From positions 1 through 64,000 of the forward strand of contig JAEWGW010000026.1 of assembly GCA_023388055.1 (NCBI GenBank): a stretch of 64,000 nt of DNA, given 5' to 3'. The notes under the pieces are model-generated. The model worked only from the letters and a program-made list of their open reading frames with translations. It did not search any database and was not told where the DNA came from. Shown in pieces: positions 33,701 to 40,426 of the stretch. The translations under genes and the position numbers were made by a program. Every line of letters begins with the position of its first letter. Position 1 is the first letter of the stretch. Origin of the DNA: Bacillota bacterium. Lineage in GTDB: Bacteria; Bacillota; Bacilli; Paenibacillales; NBRC-103111.

Positions 33701-33962
33701 TCGTCTGGAGCAAGGGCGTGCAACTCCCTTCTTCGGTAATCCGGCAGACCCCGTCTCCATGATGGATTATATCCGGGCAGAGGCCGATGCGGCGGCAGGC
33801 TTTTTGACGGTCCTGTATCCCAAAGAAAAGGACCGGCGGAAGCTTCTGGTACAAAAAGAACGGGACGGCACCCTGCTTCTCCGTACGGAAAGCTATTCCG
33901 TCGGAATCAATGCTACATCGCACCCTTACGGCCTTGCCGTACTCCGTCAGGAGCAGCTATAG
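30777..33962 (+). CDS. Very large heparinase-II/III-type polysaccharide lyase
   Basis: 1061 residues, no signal peptide. The N-terminal part to about 270 is helical. Residues about 280-460 look like an inserted beta-sandwich of carbohydrate-binding type (GHVWIDNLEI, LPIPNGSFDEGGG, YTVTFQAKLDG). The alpha-barrel resumes with EHWLATNLRPEGNDSYGAVQ and NPDSSWPESIRYHHAALERF. The heparinase II/III motif GHGHLDQGSFILY lies near 802, then VMDSGIEGYF and a C-terminal beta domain. It should cleave uronic-acid-containing oligosaccharides by beta-elimination inside the cell, feeding the divergent GH88-like hydrolase. Start ATG 30777 or 30792. An intrinsic terminator follows. The exact PL family is not identifiable by eye. 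Confidence 0.75.
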   Translation: MGQPDMTNKSAHADQLLAWIEEARSLLDRQSRYYTEGAKAALLDMVQLAEEALAGKEVPFIRNREFYRPREDEAVRFAAERFTMVPPFPEKGMVYSSYGLKQALMWFEGQDMRAGGIQKLKERAALALDKSRELLTAAKPGREPGCYSEEAIQGLKAACIKLDEALGGYGEDSGNGEDGIALAVVACFNALRELRHSRLLRTDVDPEASLYLSPEGLKQVKATIASDLLVREQYNRIAAIAAQYSEEEIRRATSLIMNSRHDYTELNRYFYLWSSTDKIANFKAPERAAAVSVSFVLPSEENEQEGLGHVWIDNLEILSASGGSLPIPNGSFDEGGGEGPLHWRPEARKGSPVLKWEDQYPFCGGGERSRPETANLSSQVQTRYQEGTTRHSLYICNPTGHDEGAWTCTRTVPVAEGGAYTVTFQAKLDGKLKSGLKAVLTFLDTAGQPVGRFEYSFNRKSSIPGGRFLLPMQCDAIQYVMTGDQSYARKVKDQLLFMFNDFCQGAEHWLATNLRPEGNDSYGAVQGGRMLSAAAVSYSLIRGAGVFSREEKDRFYRMTGYLLRYMLDMRDRTEWMPHDAQEGCSNWQTDMCAGTGFMMMALTDFPNRHTWLQNAHCILKAQLELNVNPDSSWPESIRYHHAALERFAGYAKAADHVLGENWFSDTPLLRMFGYSASVQTPGYRYFDGRIGTPPFGDHALSGGGEFGFFAAYLADVAKIDVPLADLMYHTWAAAGKPFKRLWGESIALENILGQGDTYRPTGPLVLGSTTAFPDAGIHVFRKGHGTGKESYFAVMSSPQPVGHGHLDQGSFILYKDSVPLVMDSGIEGYFDSSTQWHISSYSHACLQFATEQTVIPKPVGDAINLTAGTYSLERGWVDVPRVSRVLGTVLCGDAESITIEIANPEGTGRHIRHILWLKEPDLYMIRDTVRDFSGRVLFSLPVASRQPVIEGSRVYSEGAYGVDLETVFLSPLESLRLEQGRATPFFGNPADPVSMMDYIRAEADAAAGFLTVLYPKEKDRRKLLVQKERDGTLLLRTESYSVGINATSHPYGLAVLRQEQL

Positions 33963-34040
33963 CTGCAGGTATACAGTCTTAACAGGGATCCATACAGGCA
34001 TGAGGCTCCGGGCTTCATGCCTGCTTCCCGTTATTCTCTT

Positions 34041-34102
34041 AAAAAACCGCATCATAAACATAAAAAACCGCATACCAAAGCCGGTCCCGGTTTTTTTATA
34101 AT
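34041..34102 (+). promoter_or_regulatory. Direct repeats AAAAAACCGCAT, 21 bp apart, before the AraC regulator gene
   Basis: AAAAAACCGCAT occurs at 34041-34052 and 34062-34073, exactly 21 bases apart, followed by TATAAT at 34097-34102. Two tandem half-sites on one face of the helix are the usual target of AraC-type proteins. The same CCGCATA pair with 21-base spacing recurs at 54583 and 54604. The second copy also forms the left arm of a terminator hairpin, so both roles are possible. Confidence 0.55.
34062..34097 (+). terminator. Intrinsic terminator after the lyase gene
   Basis: AAAAAACCG (34062-34070) pairs perfectly with CGGTTTTTT (34088-34096), with the T run as tail. It lies 100 bases after the lyase stop and just before the TATAAT of the next gene. 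Confidence 0.7.
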
Positions 34103-34132
34103 GAAAGTTACCCTTTGTCTATGGAGGAGCCG

Positions 34133-36448
34133 ATGAAAGCCATCAAGACCTTTTTAATGGAAAAAAAGCTGCTGATCCGCCTGATTCTGTCCTATCTGGC
34201 CGTAGGTTTGTTAATCATCGGGGGGCTGACCCTCGTGATCACCTCCAAGGTATCGGATAACCTGAAGGAGGAGCTGACGGCGTCCACCGACCGGGCCATT
34301 GAGCAGTCCTACAATACGGCTGATATTCTGCTCAGCTTCACCTACCGCCATTTCGCCAATGCTTATTCCTCTGCGGATATCCAGGCGGGGTTCTACAGCA
34401 GTGAGTTCGATACGGCGCTGATGGGACGGATCGGGGCCAAGTTATCCGATCTGGCTGTCACCAATCCGATGGTGCATTCCGTATACGTGGTGAATCCCAA
34501 TCAGAGGCTGGTATTCTCCTCGTTGACCACGGTCCGGACCTTCGAGGAATTTTATGACCAGAAGATGCTGGAGCTTCTGGCGAATCCAATGGTGTATACA
34601 GGAAGCATCTTTATCCCGCGTAAAACAGAGTTTGTGTACGATACCAAGGTGTTCTCCGGGAATCTGATCTCCGTGGCGTATATGAGCACGCGGGATGACC
34701 GGGCGATCAGCGGAGCCATGGTGCTGAACCTCGACCAGCAGATTCTCCAGAATCTGGTGATGAACGGAACGGATAACGGAACCAAATCCTACCAGTCCAT
34801 GATCCTCAACCGCCAGGGTACGGTGATTTCCCATACAGACAGCAGTTTGATGTTTGCCGATGTATCGGATAATGAAGCCATCCGGAGGATCTTGGCTTCA
34901 TCCAGTAACAAGGGGAGCATTGAAACGGTGTTTAAGGGAGAGAAGCACCGTTATTCCTATCTGAAATCCGACAGCCTGGGCTGGGTATTCGTAGGCGATG
35001 TCAACTACGGCACTCTTTTGCAAAAGGTGAACGATATGAAGCGGTTTATCCTCACGGCAACCGCCATCATGCTGGTGCTGACCCTGCTGTTCGGCATCTT
35101 CTTCATCCGTCTGATCTATAGCCCCATCCACCGGCTGGTCCAAAATGTCACCCGTGCAGAGCTGGGGGGAGCAGGTCTGCGCTCGGGAAGCGAATACGAT
35201 CTCCTGTCCGGCACCTTCCGCTATCTGGAGCGCCGGGTGCAGGATCTGCAGACCAGCATGGCCGGTTACCAATACACGGAGCGGAGGGAGGCGCTGCGGC
35301 AGCTGACTCTGGGCGGCTGGAACGAAACAGAGCTTGCCCGCAAGCTGTCCCGGGCCGGAATCCTGTTCCGGGAGCCGGGTTTCCAGGTAGCCCTGCTGCG
35401 GCTGGACTCCTATGATGAATGGGCCGGACCTTACAGCCCCAACGACATTTCCCTGTTGAAATATGCCATTACCAATATCGCCGATGAGCTTGGGGCCAAG
35501 CGGTTTCCCACCTACAGCTTTGACGGCGGGGAGGACCAGGTGGTGGTTCTATTCAACAAGCCTGAGGGTATGGAGCCGGAGCTGCTACATATTCTCCGGG
35601 ATATCCAGGAGAATGCGGAGCATTATCTGAAGCTGTCCCTGTCGGTGGCCATGGGCAGCTATGCCAGAGGATTCCAGGAGGTGCCGGGTTCCTGGCAGAC
35701 TGCTCTGAACGGCTCCCGCTACCGGATGGTGCTGGGCCCGCGAAGCCTCATTCCTGCGGATATGGAGGAAAGCCGTGAATCCGTCCCGGACAATGTGTTC
35801 ACCGGACTGGAGAAGCAGATCACTGACTATATGAAGCTGGGCGATCTGTCCCGGACCACTGCGGCGCTGGAGGAATATATGACGGTGCTGGGCAGAATTT
35901 CTTATGATGAGATGATGCTTTTATTGAACCAGCTGCTGTTTGCCGTCTCCCGCACGGCCAAGGCTATGGCCGCTGCCACGGATGCAGGCGGTTTCCGGCC
36001 GGATATCGGGGCGCTGGGCCAGCAATTGTACAAGTTCGAAACCCTTGACCAAATCCGGGAATGGCTGGCCGCTTTATGCGAATCCGCCATCAGTGTAAGG
36101 GACAAACAATCCTCCCAGAAAAATTGGGCCATTGTGGAGAAGCTGAAGGAACGTATTCATGAGCAGTATGCCGACAGCAATCTGACCGTGGACGCACTGG
36201 CGGAATTCGGGGGGCTTTCGGTCAATTACATGCGGAAGGTTTTTAAGGATATTGAGGGCATCTCCATCAATCAGTATCTGACGGAATACCGCTTCGAGAA
36301 GGCCAAATCCCTGCTTCTTGGAACTGATCTGCCTGCCAACCGGATCGGCGAGATGGTGGGCTTCGAAAACACCAAGTATTTTTACTTTTCCTTCAAAAAA
36401 TTCAGCGGCAAAACACCGGACCACTTCCGCAAAAGCAGCGGGGAATAA
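34133..36448 (+). CDS. Membrane-bound AraC-family regulator with extracytoplasmic sensor
   Basis: 771 residues. A membrane segment near residues 15-38 (LILSYLAVGLLIIGGLTLVI), an extracellular dCACHE-like sensor to about 300, a second membrane segment (FILTATAIMLVLTLLFGIFF), a HAMP-like and YesN-like middle region, and a C-terminal AraC HTH pair (LTVDALAEFGGLSVNYMRKV and GEMVGFENTKYFYFSFKKF). There is no kinase or receiver domain, so it is a one-component transmembrane activator common in Paenibacillus. ATG 34133 follows GGAGG (34123-34127). It sits directly before an LplB/LplC-like transporter, which is almost certainly its target. A strong terminator separates the two units. Confidence 0.9.
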   Translation: MKAIKTFLMEKKLLIRLILSYLAVGLLIIGGLTLVITSKVSDNLKEELTASTDRAIEQSYNTADILLSFTYRHFANAYSSADIQAGFYSSEFDTALMGRIGAKLSDLAVTNPMVHSVYVVNPNQRLVFSSLTTVRTFEEFYDQKMLELLANPMVYTGSIFIPRKTEFVYDTKVFSGNLISVAYMSTRDDRAISGAMVLNLDQQILQNLVMNGTDNGTKSYQSMILNRQGTVISHTDSSLMFADVSDNEAIRRILASSSNKGSIETVFKGEKHRYSYLKSDSLGWVFVGDVNYGTLLQKVNDMKRFILTATAIMLVLTLLFGIFFIRLIYSPIHRLVQNVTRAELGGAGLRSGSEYDLLSGTFRYLERRVQDLQTSMAGYQYTERREALRQLTLGGWNETELARKLSRAGILFREPGFQVALLRLDSYDEWAGPYSPNDISLLKYAITNIADELGAKRFPTYSFDGGEDQVVVLFNKPEGMEPELLHILRDIQENAEHYLKLSLSVAMGSYARGFQEVPGSWQTALNGSRYRMVLGPRSLIPADMEESRESVPDNVFTGLEKQITDYMKLGDLSRTTAALEEYMTVLGRISYDEMMLLLNQLLFAVSRTAKAMAAATDAGGFRPDIGALGQQLYKFETLDQIREWLAALCESAISVRDKQSSQKNWAIVEKLKERIHEQYADSNLTVDALAEFGGLSVNYMRKVFKDIEGISINQYLTEYRFEKAKSLLLGTDLPANRIGEMVGFENTKYFYFSFKKFSGKTPDHFRKSSGE

Positions 36449-36470
36449 ACCGGCCGTCTGCCTCTGCCGG

Positions 36471-36511
36471 AGACTTTCCCCTTGTTGCTACGGGCGGGAA
36501 AGTCTTTTTTT
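36471..36511 (+). terminator. Intrinsic terminator after the AraC regulator gene
   Basis: AGACTTTCCC (36471-36480) pairs perfectly with GGGAAAGTCT (36496-36505), and seven T residues follow. Confidence 0.9.
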
Positions 36512-36608
36512 GAACCGATTGTTACTTTTTGAACCCTCTGCGGAGCGGAAGAACGGGATTTTTGCATGGATTTTGGGCTACCCCGGGGAGCAGGCAGTTG
36601 CGTATAGT
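36507..36608 (+). promoter_or_regulatory. Promoter region of the first sugar ABC operon with TTTTTGAACC repeats
   Basis: TTTTTGAACC occurs at 36507-36516 and 36526-36535, 19 bases apart, 68-97 bases upstream of a -10-like TATAGT (36603-36608). This is a plausible activator position for the neighbouring AraC protein. The first copy overlaps the terminator T run, so part of the match may be chance. Confidence 0.4.
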
Positions 36609-36655
36609 TAGGCCACGGGAACGAAGCAAGAGGCAACCCTTAAAGGAGGATCAGA

Positions 36656-37636
36656 ATGAGTGAAACCGCTGTAACCCCGCTTGGGCGGGTTTCTCCGACC
36701 AAGATAAAGAAACGGAGAGGGCTGGCTGCTTTTTTTCATGAGCTTGCCCGAAACAAATTTCTCTACTTCCTGGCTTTGCCGGGCATGATATGGTTCTTTG
36801 TATTTGCCTATCTGCCCATGGGCGGCATCGTTATTGCCTTCCAGGATTTCAAGGCCATGAAGGGCATCACGGGCAGCAAGTTTGTCGGACTGAAAAACTT
36901 CCAGTTTTTCTTCCAGTCCGACGACTGGATCCGGATCGTCACCAACACGGTTTTTCTGAACGTGCTGTTTATTGCCTTCAATACCTTTACCGCTGTGTGC
37001 ATCGCCATCATGGTGACTGAGCTTAGCGGCAAGTGGTTCAAGAAAATCACCCAATCGGTGATGATTTTTCCCCACTTTCTTTCCTGGACCGTCGTCGCCA
37101 TGTTTATCACCGCATTTGTAGCTACGGATGGGGGCTTCATTAACCAGATTCTAGCTGTGTTCGGTCTGGGTCCGGTCCAGTTTCTGGCCTCTCCGCAATA
37201 TTGGCCGGTCATCCTGGTGCTGTTGAAGGTATGGCATGGAGCAGGCTTCGGTTCCATCGTGTACATGGCTACGATTTCGGGCATCAACCCGGATATTTAT
37301 GAGTCCGCCTCCATTGACGGCGCCACCCGGCTCCAGAAAATCCGCTTCATCACCCTTCCGCTGCTGAAGCCAACGATTATCCTGCTTCTGATTCTGGCGG
37401 TGGGCGGAATCTTCAACGGGGACTTCGGTATGATCTATGCCATTATCGGCCGGAATCCTGCCCTGTATCCGACCACGGATGTCATCGACACCTATCTGTT
37501 TCGCGCCATGATGGACCTGGGGGACATGAGCATGTCCGCGGCCATCGGCTTTATGCAATCCGTTGTTGGTTTTACCCTGGTGGTCACCGTGAACTACATC
37601 GCCAAAAAGGTTGCCCCTGAATCCGCCATCTTCTAA
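36656..37636 (+). CDS. Sugar ABC transporter permease, LplB type
   Basis: 326 residues with six predicted membrane spans and a cytoplasmic N-terminal tail. LPGMIWFFVFAYLPMGGIVI and FQDFKAMKGI open the fold. The EAA loop ESASIDGATRLQKIRFITLP, which contacts the ATPase, is intact. It belongs to the MalF/LplB group used for complex oligosaccharides. ATG 36656 follows AAAGGAGGA. The partner permease starts 16 bases after its stop. No ATPase gene is in this operon, as is normal: such systems share a common MsmX-like ATPase encoded elsewhere. Confidence 0.92.
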   Translation: MSETAVTPLGRVSPTKIKKRRGLAAFFHELARNKFLYFLALPGMIWFFVFAYLPMGGIVIAFQDFKAMKGITGSKFVGLKNFQFFFQSDDWIRIVTNTVFLNVLFIAFNTFTAVCIAIMVTELSGKWFKKITQSVMIFPHFLSWTVVAMFITAFVATDGGFINQILAVFGLGPVQFLASPQYWPVILVLLKVWHGAGFGSIVYMATISGINPDIYESASIDGATRLQKIRFITLPLLKPTIILLLILAVGGIFNGDFGMIYAIIGRNPALYPTTDVIDTYLFRAMMDLGDMSMSAAIGFMQSVVGFTLVVTVNYIAKKVAPESAIF

Positions 37637-37652
37637 GGAAAGGAACCCTGCC

Positions 37653-38534
37653 ATGATCAAGGAAAGCCTGTCGGACCGCCTGTTGAAGGGTCTGTTTTAT
37701 ATCCTCCTGGCCGTATTCGCGGTCTATTGCCTGATGCCCTTCTGGTCGGTGGTGGCCAGCTCGTTCTCCAGCGAAGCGTCGATCCTGAAGAACGGCTACA
37801 TGTTCTGGCCCTCCGACTTCAGTCTGGAAGCCTATAAGCTCATCTTCGAGGACAATACCATCTACCGCGCTTATGGGGTTACGACCTTCATCACCCTGGC
37901 GGGAACCGGCATGTCCATGGTGCTGACCAGCGCCTTGGCTTATGCCTTATCGGTGAAGTCTGTGAAATACCGGAACAAAATTGCCTTCTATGTTTACTTC
38001 ACCATGCTGTTCCACGGGGGATTGGTGGCGTCGTACCTGCTGATCTCCAAGTATCTGGATATGAAGGACACCATCTGGGTTCTGATCATTCCCAGCATGC
38101 TGAGTGCGTGGAACATGTTCCTGCTGCGGAATTTCTTCGCTTCCATCGATGAATCCATTGCCGAGTCAGCCAAAATCGACGGGGCCAATGACGCCTACAT
38201 CCTGTTTCGCATCATTCTGCCCATTTCCCTGCCGGCCATGGCCACCATCGGGCTGTTCTACGCATTAAGCTACTGGAACAAGTGGTTTGATGCCATGCTG
38301 TATATCAACGATAAAAATCTCTATCCGCTGCAATATCTGATTCAGCGGATCATGACCAACCTGGATTACATCAACGCCATTTCGGCAGATGTGAATATTC
38401 CCAACTTCATTCCACCGGCCTTGACCGTACGGCTTGCTACCACCGTGGTCACCATCGGGCCTATCGTGTTTTTGTATCCGTTCCTGCAGAAGTATTTTGT
38501 CAAAGGTTTAATGGTAGGCGCAGTAAAAGGCTGA
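37653..38534 (+). CDS. Sugar ABC transporter permease, LplC/MalG type
   Basis: 293 residues, six membrane spans. LAVFAVYCLMPFWSVVASSF starts the first, and the EAA loop reads ESIAESAKIDGANDAYILFR then IILPISLPA. The end YPFLQKYFVKGLMVGAVKG is the typical C-terminus of carbohydrate permeases. ATG 37653 is chosen over an earlier in-frame start because AAGGAAAGG lies just upstream. It pairs with the LplB-like permease. A stem-loop separates it from the binding-protein gene downstream, which may raise the yield of the latter. Confidence 0.92.
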   Translation: MIKESLSDRLLKGLFYILLAVFAVYCLMPFWSVVASSFSSEASILKNGYMFWPSDFSLEAYKLIFEDNTIYRAYGVTTFITLAGTGMSMVLTSALAYALSVKSVKYRNKIAFYVYFTMLFHGGLVASYLLISKYLDMKDTIWVLIIPSMLSAWNMFLLRNFFASIDESIAESAKIDGANDAYILFRIILPISLPAMATIGLFYALSYWNKWFDAMLYINDKNLYPLQYLIQRIMTNLDYINAISADVNIPNFIPPALTVRLATTVVTIGPIVFLYPFLQKYFVKGLMVGAVKG

Positions 38535-38593
38535 TACCGTGTAAGTGTTCATCTGGTGAAAATGGTTAACCCATATCCAAAAGATGATTGGGA

Positions 38594-38632
38594 GGGAAAA
38601 AGCGACTTGAGAGCATCCAAGGCGCTTTTCCC
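38594..38632 (+). other. Intercistronic stem-loop before the binding-protein gene
   Basis: GGGAAAAAGCG (38594-38604) pairs with CGCTTTTCCC (38623-38632), with one bulged A. No T run follows, so it is more likely an mRNA-stabilising or processing hairpin between permease and binding-protein genes than a full terminator. Confidence 0.5.
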
Positions 38633-38738
38633 GGTAAGTCATATATCAAACGGGTATTGATTTATCTTGATTTTTCACGGGGTGAACTTCTGAAGCGGAT
38701 TAGTATATACAAGCTCAAAATGAAAAGGGAGGATCACC

Positions 38739-40346
38739 ATGAACGTTAAACGTATGGCTACCGCAGTTTTGTCCGTTGCCCTGCTGGGAACGGCAGCCGC
38801 TTGTGGAGACAGCAGCAAGGACACCGCAAGCAGCCCCGGCGCATCCGCAGGCTCCGCCGCTTCCACACCCCCGGCGGTGACATTGAAGGGGATGCTGTTC
38901 GGAGATGCCCCCAAGGATATGGCTGCGGTACTGACCGAATTCGAAGCCCGCACCAAGAACACGCTGAACACCAAGCTGGACATCCAGTGGAACCCCATCA
39001 ATGACCACAAGCAGAAGGTCAAGCTCATGATGGCTGCAGGCGAGTCGGCAGATTTTGTGTTCGATGCCGAATTTGCCAACCTGAAGGAGCTGGTTCCCCA
39101 AGGAGCCTATGCCCAACTGGACAAATATTTTAACAATGACGCCTATCCGGGTCTCAAAAAAGCCTTTACGCCGGAATTTATTGAGGCTAATAAGCGTTAT
39201 GACAATCATCTCTACACCATTCCCTTCACCCAGTATTTCTACGATATCGACGTAATCTATATCCGGAAGGACCTTCGTGAGAAATTCGGTCTTTCGCCCG
39301 TCAAGAGCTACGAGGATCTGCAGAAGTATTATGATACCGTGCTGGAAAAGGAAAAGGGCATGACGCCTCTTGCTTTGGGCGGCTCCCGCGGGTTTTATAA
39401 GATCTTCGGCGGCATGAATCCGGAGAACAATACCGTCCGCCCAGTGGGCATTGCCGGTGTGAACTTCTTCGTCCAGTTGTCCGATGACCTGAAGACCGTC
39501 AAGGACGTGGTGGCCTTCGGCGACGCGGATTCCGAATACGGCAAGCTTCCTGCCCCGTACAACACGCTGAGAACCGCGCACCCGGACCATGACAAGTATG
39601 CCGAGTGGAGCAAGTACCTGGAGAAGGACGTGCTGAGCCAGAAGGATGCCAAGGCCTACTTTATGTCCGGCAAGGCCGCTTCTTATGAAGGCACTATCTC
39701 CAGCTTCGCAGCCGACCGCAAAAAGCTGCAGGACACCAATTCCGCAGCCGATCTGGAATTCTTCGTATATAACGCCAATGTGCGCGACATGAAAACCAAG
39801 GCGATCAGCACCAATTACAAGTCCAATAACAGTGTGGCGATTCCCGCCAACTCCAAGAATATCGACCGCACCATGAAATTCTTCGACTGGCTGTTCAGCG
39901 AACGGGCCAACCATGATTTGTTGGAATACGGCATTGAGGGCAAACACTGGCAGGCGGTAGGCGACAATCAGGTAAAGCTGCTGGATGAGTCCAAAAACTA
40001 CACCTTCCCGGGGTATGAATTAACCTGGAACCCCAACATGATCCGCATCAACGAATCCCTGGACGAAACAGCCAAGAAGTATCTGGAATATTCGGCCAAG
40101 GCGGATACCTATTATTCCCCGCCCCTTGCCAAGTTCACCTTCGACAATACCAATGTGAAATCCGAATTTGCCAACATCAACTCCAAGTTTACACCGTTCC
40201 TGCAGATGCTGAAGGTTGGACAGTATAAGGACTGGACAGCGGATGCGGTGAAAATGAACGGAGAATTGAAAGCGCTTGGCCTGGATAAGGTCCGCGCAGA
40301 ATTGAAGAAGCAGGTGCAGGATTACCTGGACAAGGGCGGCAAGTAA
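38739..40346 (+). CDS. Extracellular solute-binding lipoprotein, LplA type
   Basis: 535 residues. The signal peptide ends at lipobox TAAAC (Cys near 22), followed by a Ser/Ala/Pro linker. The large two-lobed family-1-like binding domain (ALTEFEARTKN-like start, IQWNPINDHKQKVKLMMAAG, YTIPFTQYFYDIDVIYIRKD, TPLALGGSRG) fits LplA/YtcQ-like proteins, which are longer than MalE. It captures an oligosaccharide outside the cell for the two permeases upstream. ATG 38739 follows GGGAGGATCACC. The lyase, esterase and GH43 genes downstream indicate the cargo is a plant-type or acidic oligosaccharide. Confidence 0.9.
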   Translation: MNVKRMATAVLSVALLGTAAACGDSSKDTASSPGASAGSAASTPPAVTLKGMLFGDAPKDMAAVLTEFEARTKNTLNTKLDIQWNPINDHKQKVKLMMAAGESADFVFDAEFANLKELVPQGAYAQLDKYFNNDAYPGLKKAFTPEFIEANKRYDNHLYTIPFTQYFYDIDVIYIRKDLREKFGLSPVKSYEDLQKYYDTVLEKEKGMTPLALGGSRGFYKIFGGMNPENNTVRPVGIAGVNFFVQLSDDLKTVKDVVAFGDADSEYGKLPAPYNTLRTAHPDHDKYAEWSKYLEKDVLSQKDAKAYFMSGKAASYEGTISSFAADRKKLQDTNSAADLEFFVYNANVRDMKTKAISTNYKSNNSVAIPANSKNIDRTMKFFDWLFSERANHDLLEYGIEGKHWQAVGDNQVKLLDESKNYTFPGYELTWNPNMIRINESLDETAKKYLEYSAKADTYYSPPLAKFTFDNTNVKSEFANINSKFTPFLQMLKVGQYKDWTADAVKMNGELKALGLDKVRAELKKQVQDYLDKGGK

Positions 40347-40359
40347 GGGAAGCCCCATG

Positions 40360-40397
40360 AACCGGCGGTGCGGAGCTGTACTCCCGCCGCCGGTTTT
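40360..40397 (+). terminator. Hairpin after the binding-protein gene
   Basis: AACCGGCGG (40360-40368) pairs perfectly with CCGCCGGTT (40387-40395), but the T run is short (four). It may stop only part of transcription, allowing some read-through into the lyase gene 30 bases later. Confidence 0.6.
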
Positions 40398-40426
40398 GCC
40401 ACATCTGTAGAGAGGGAGCGGATAAG

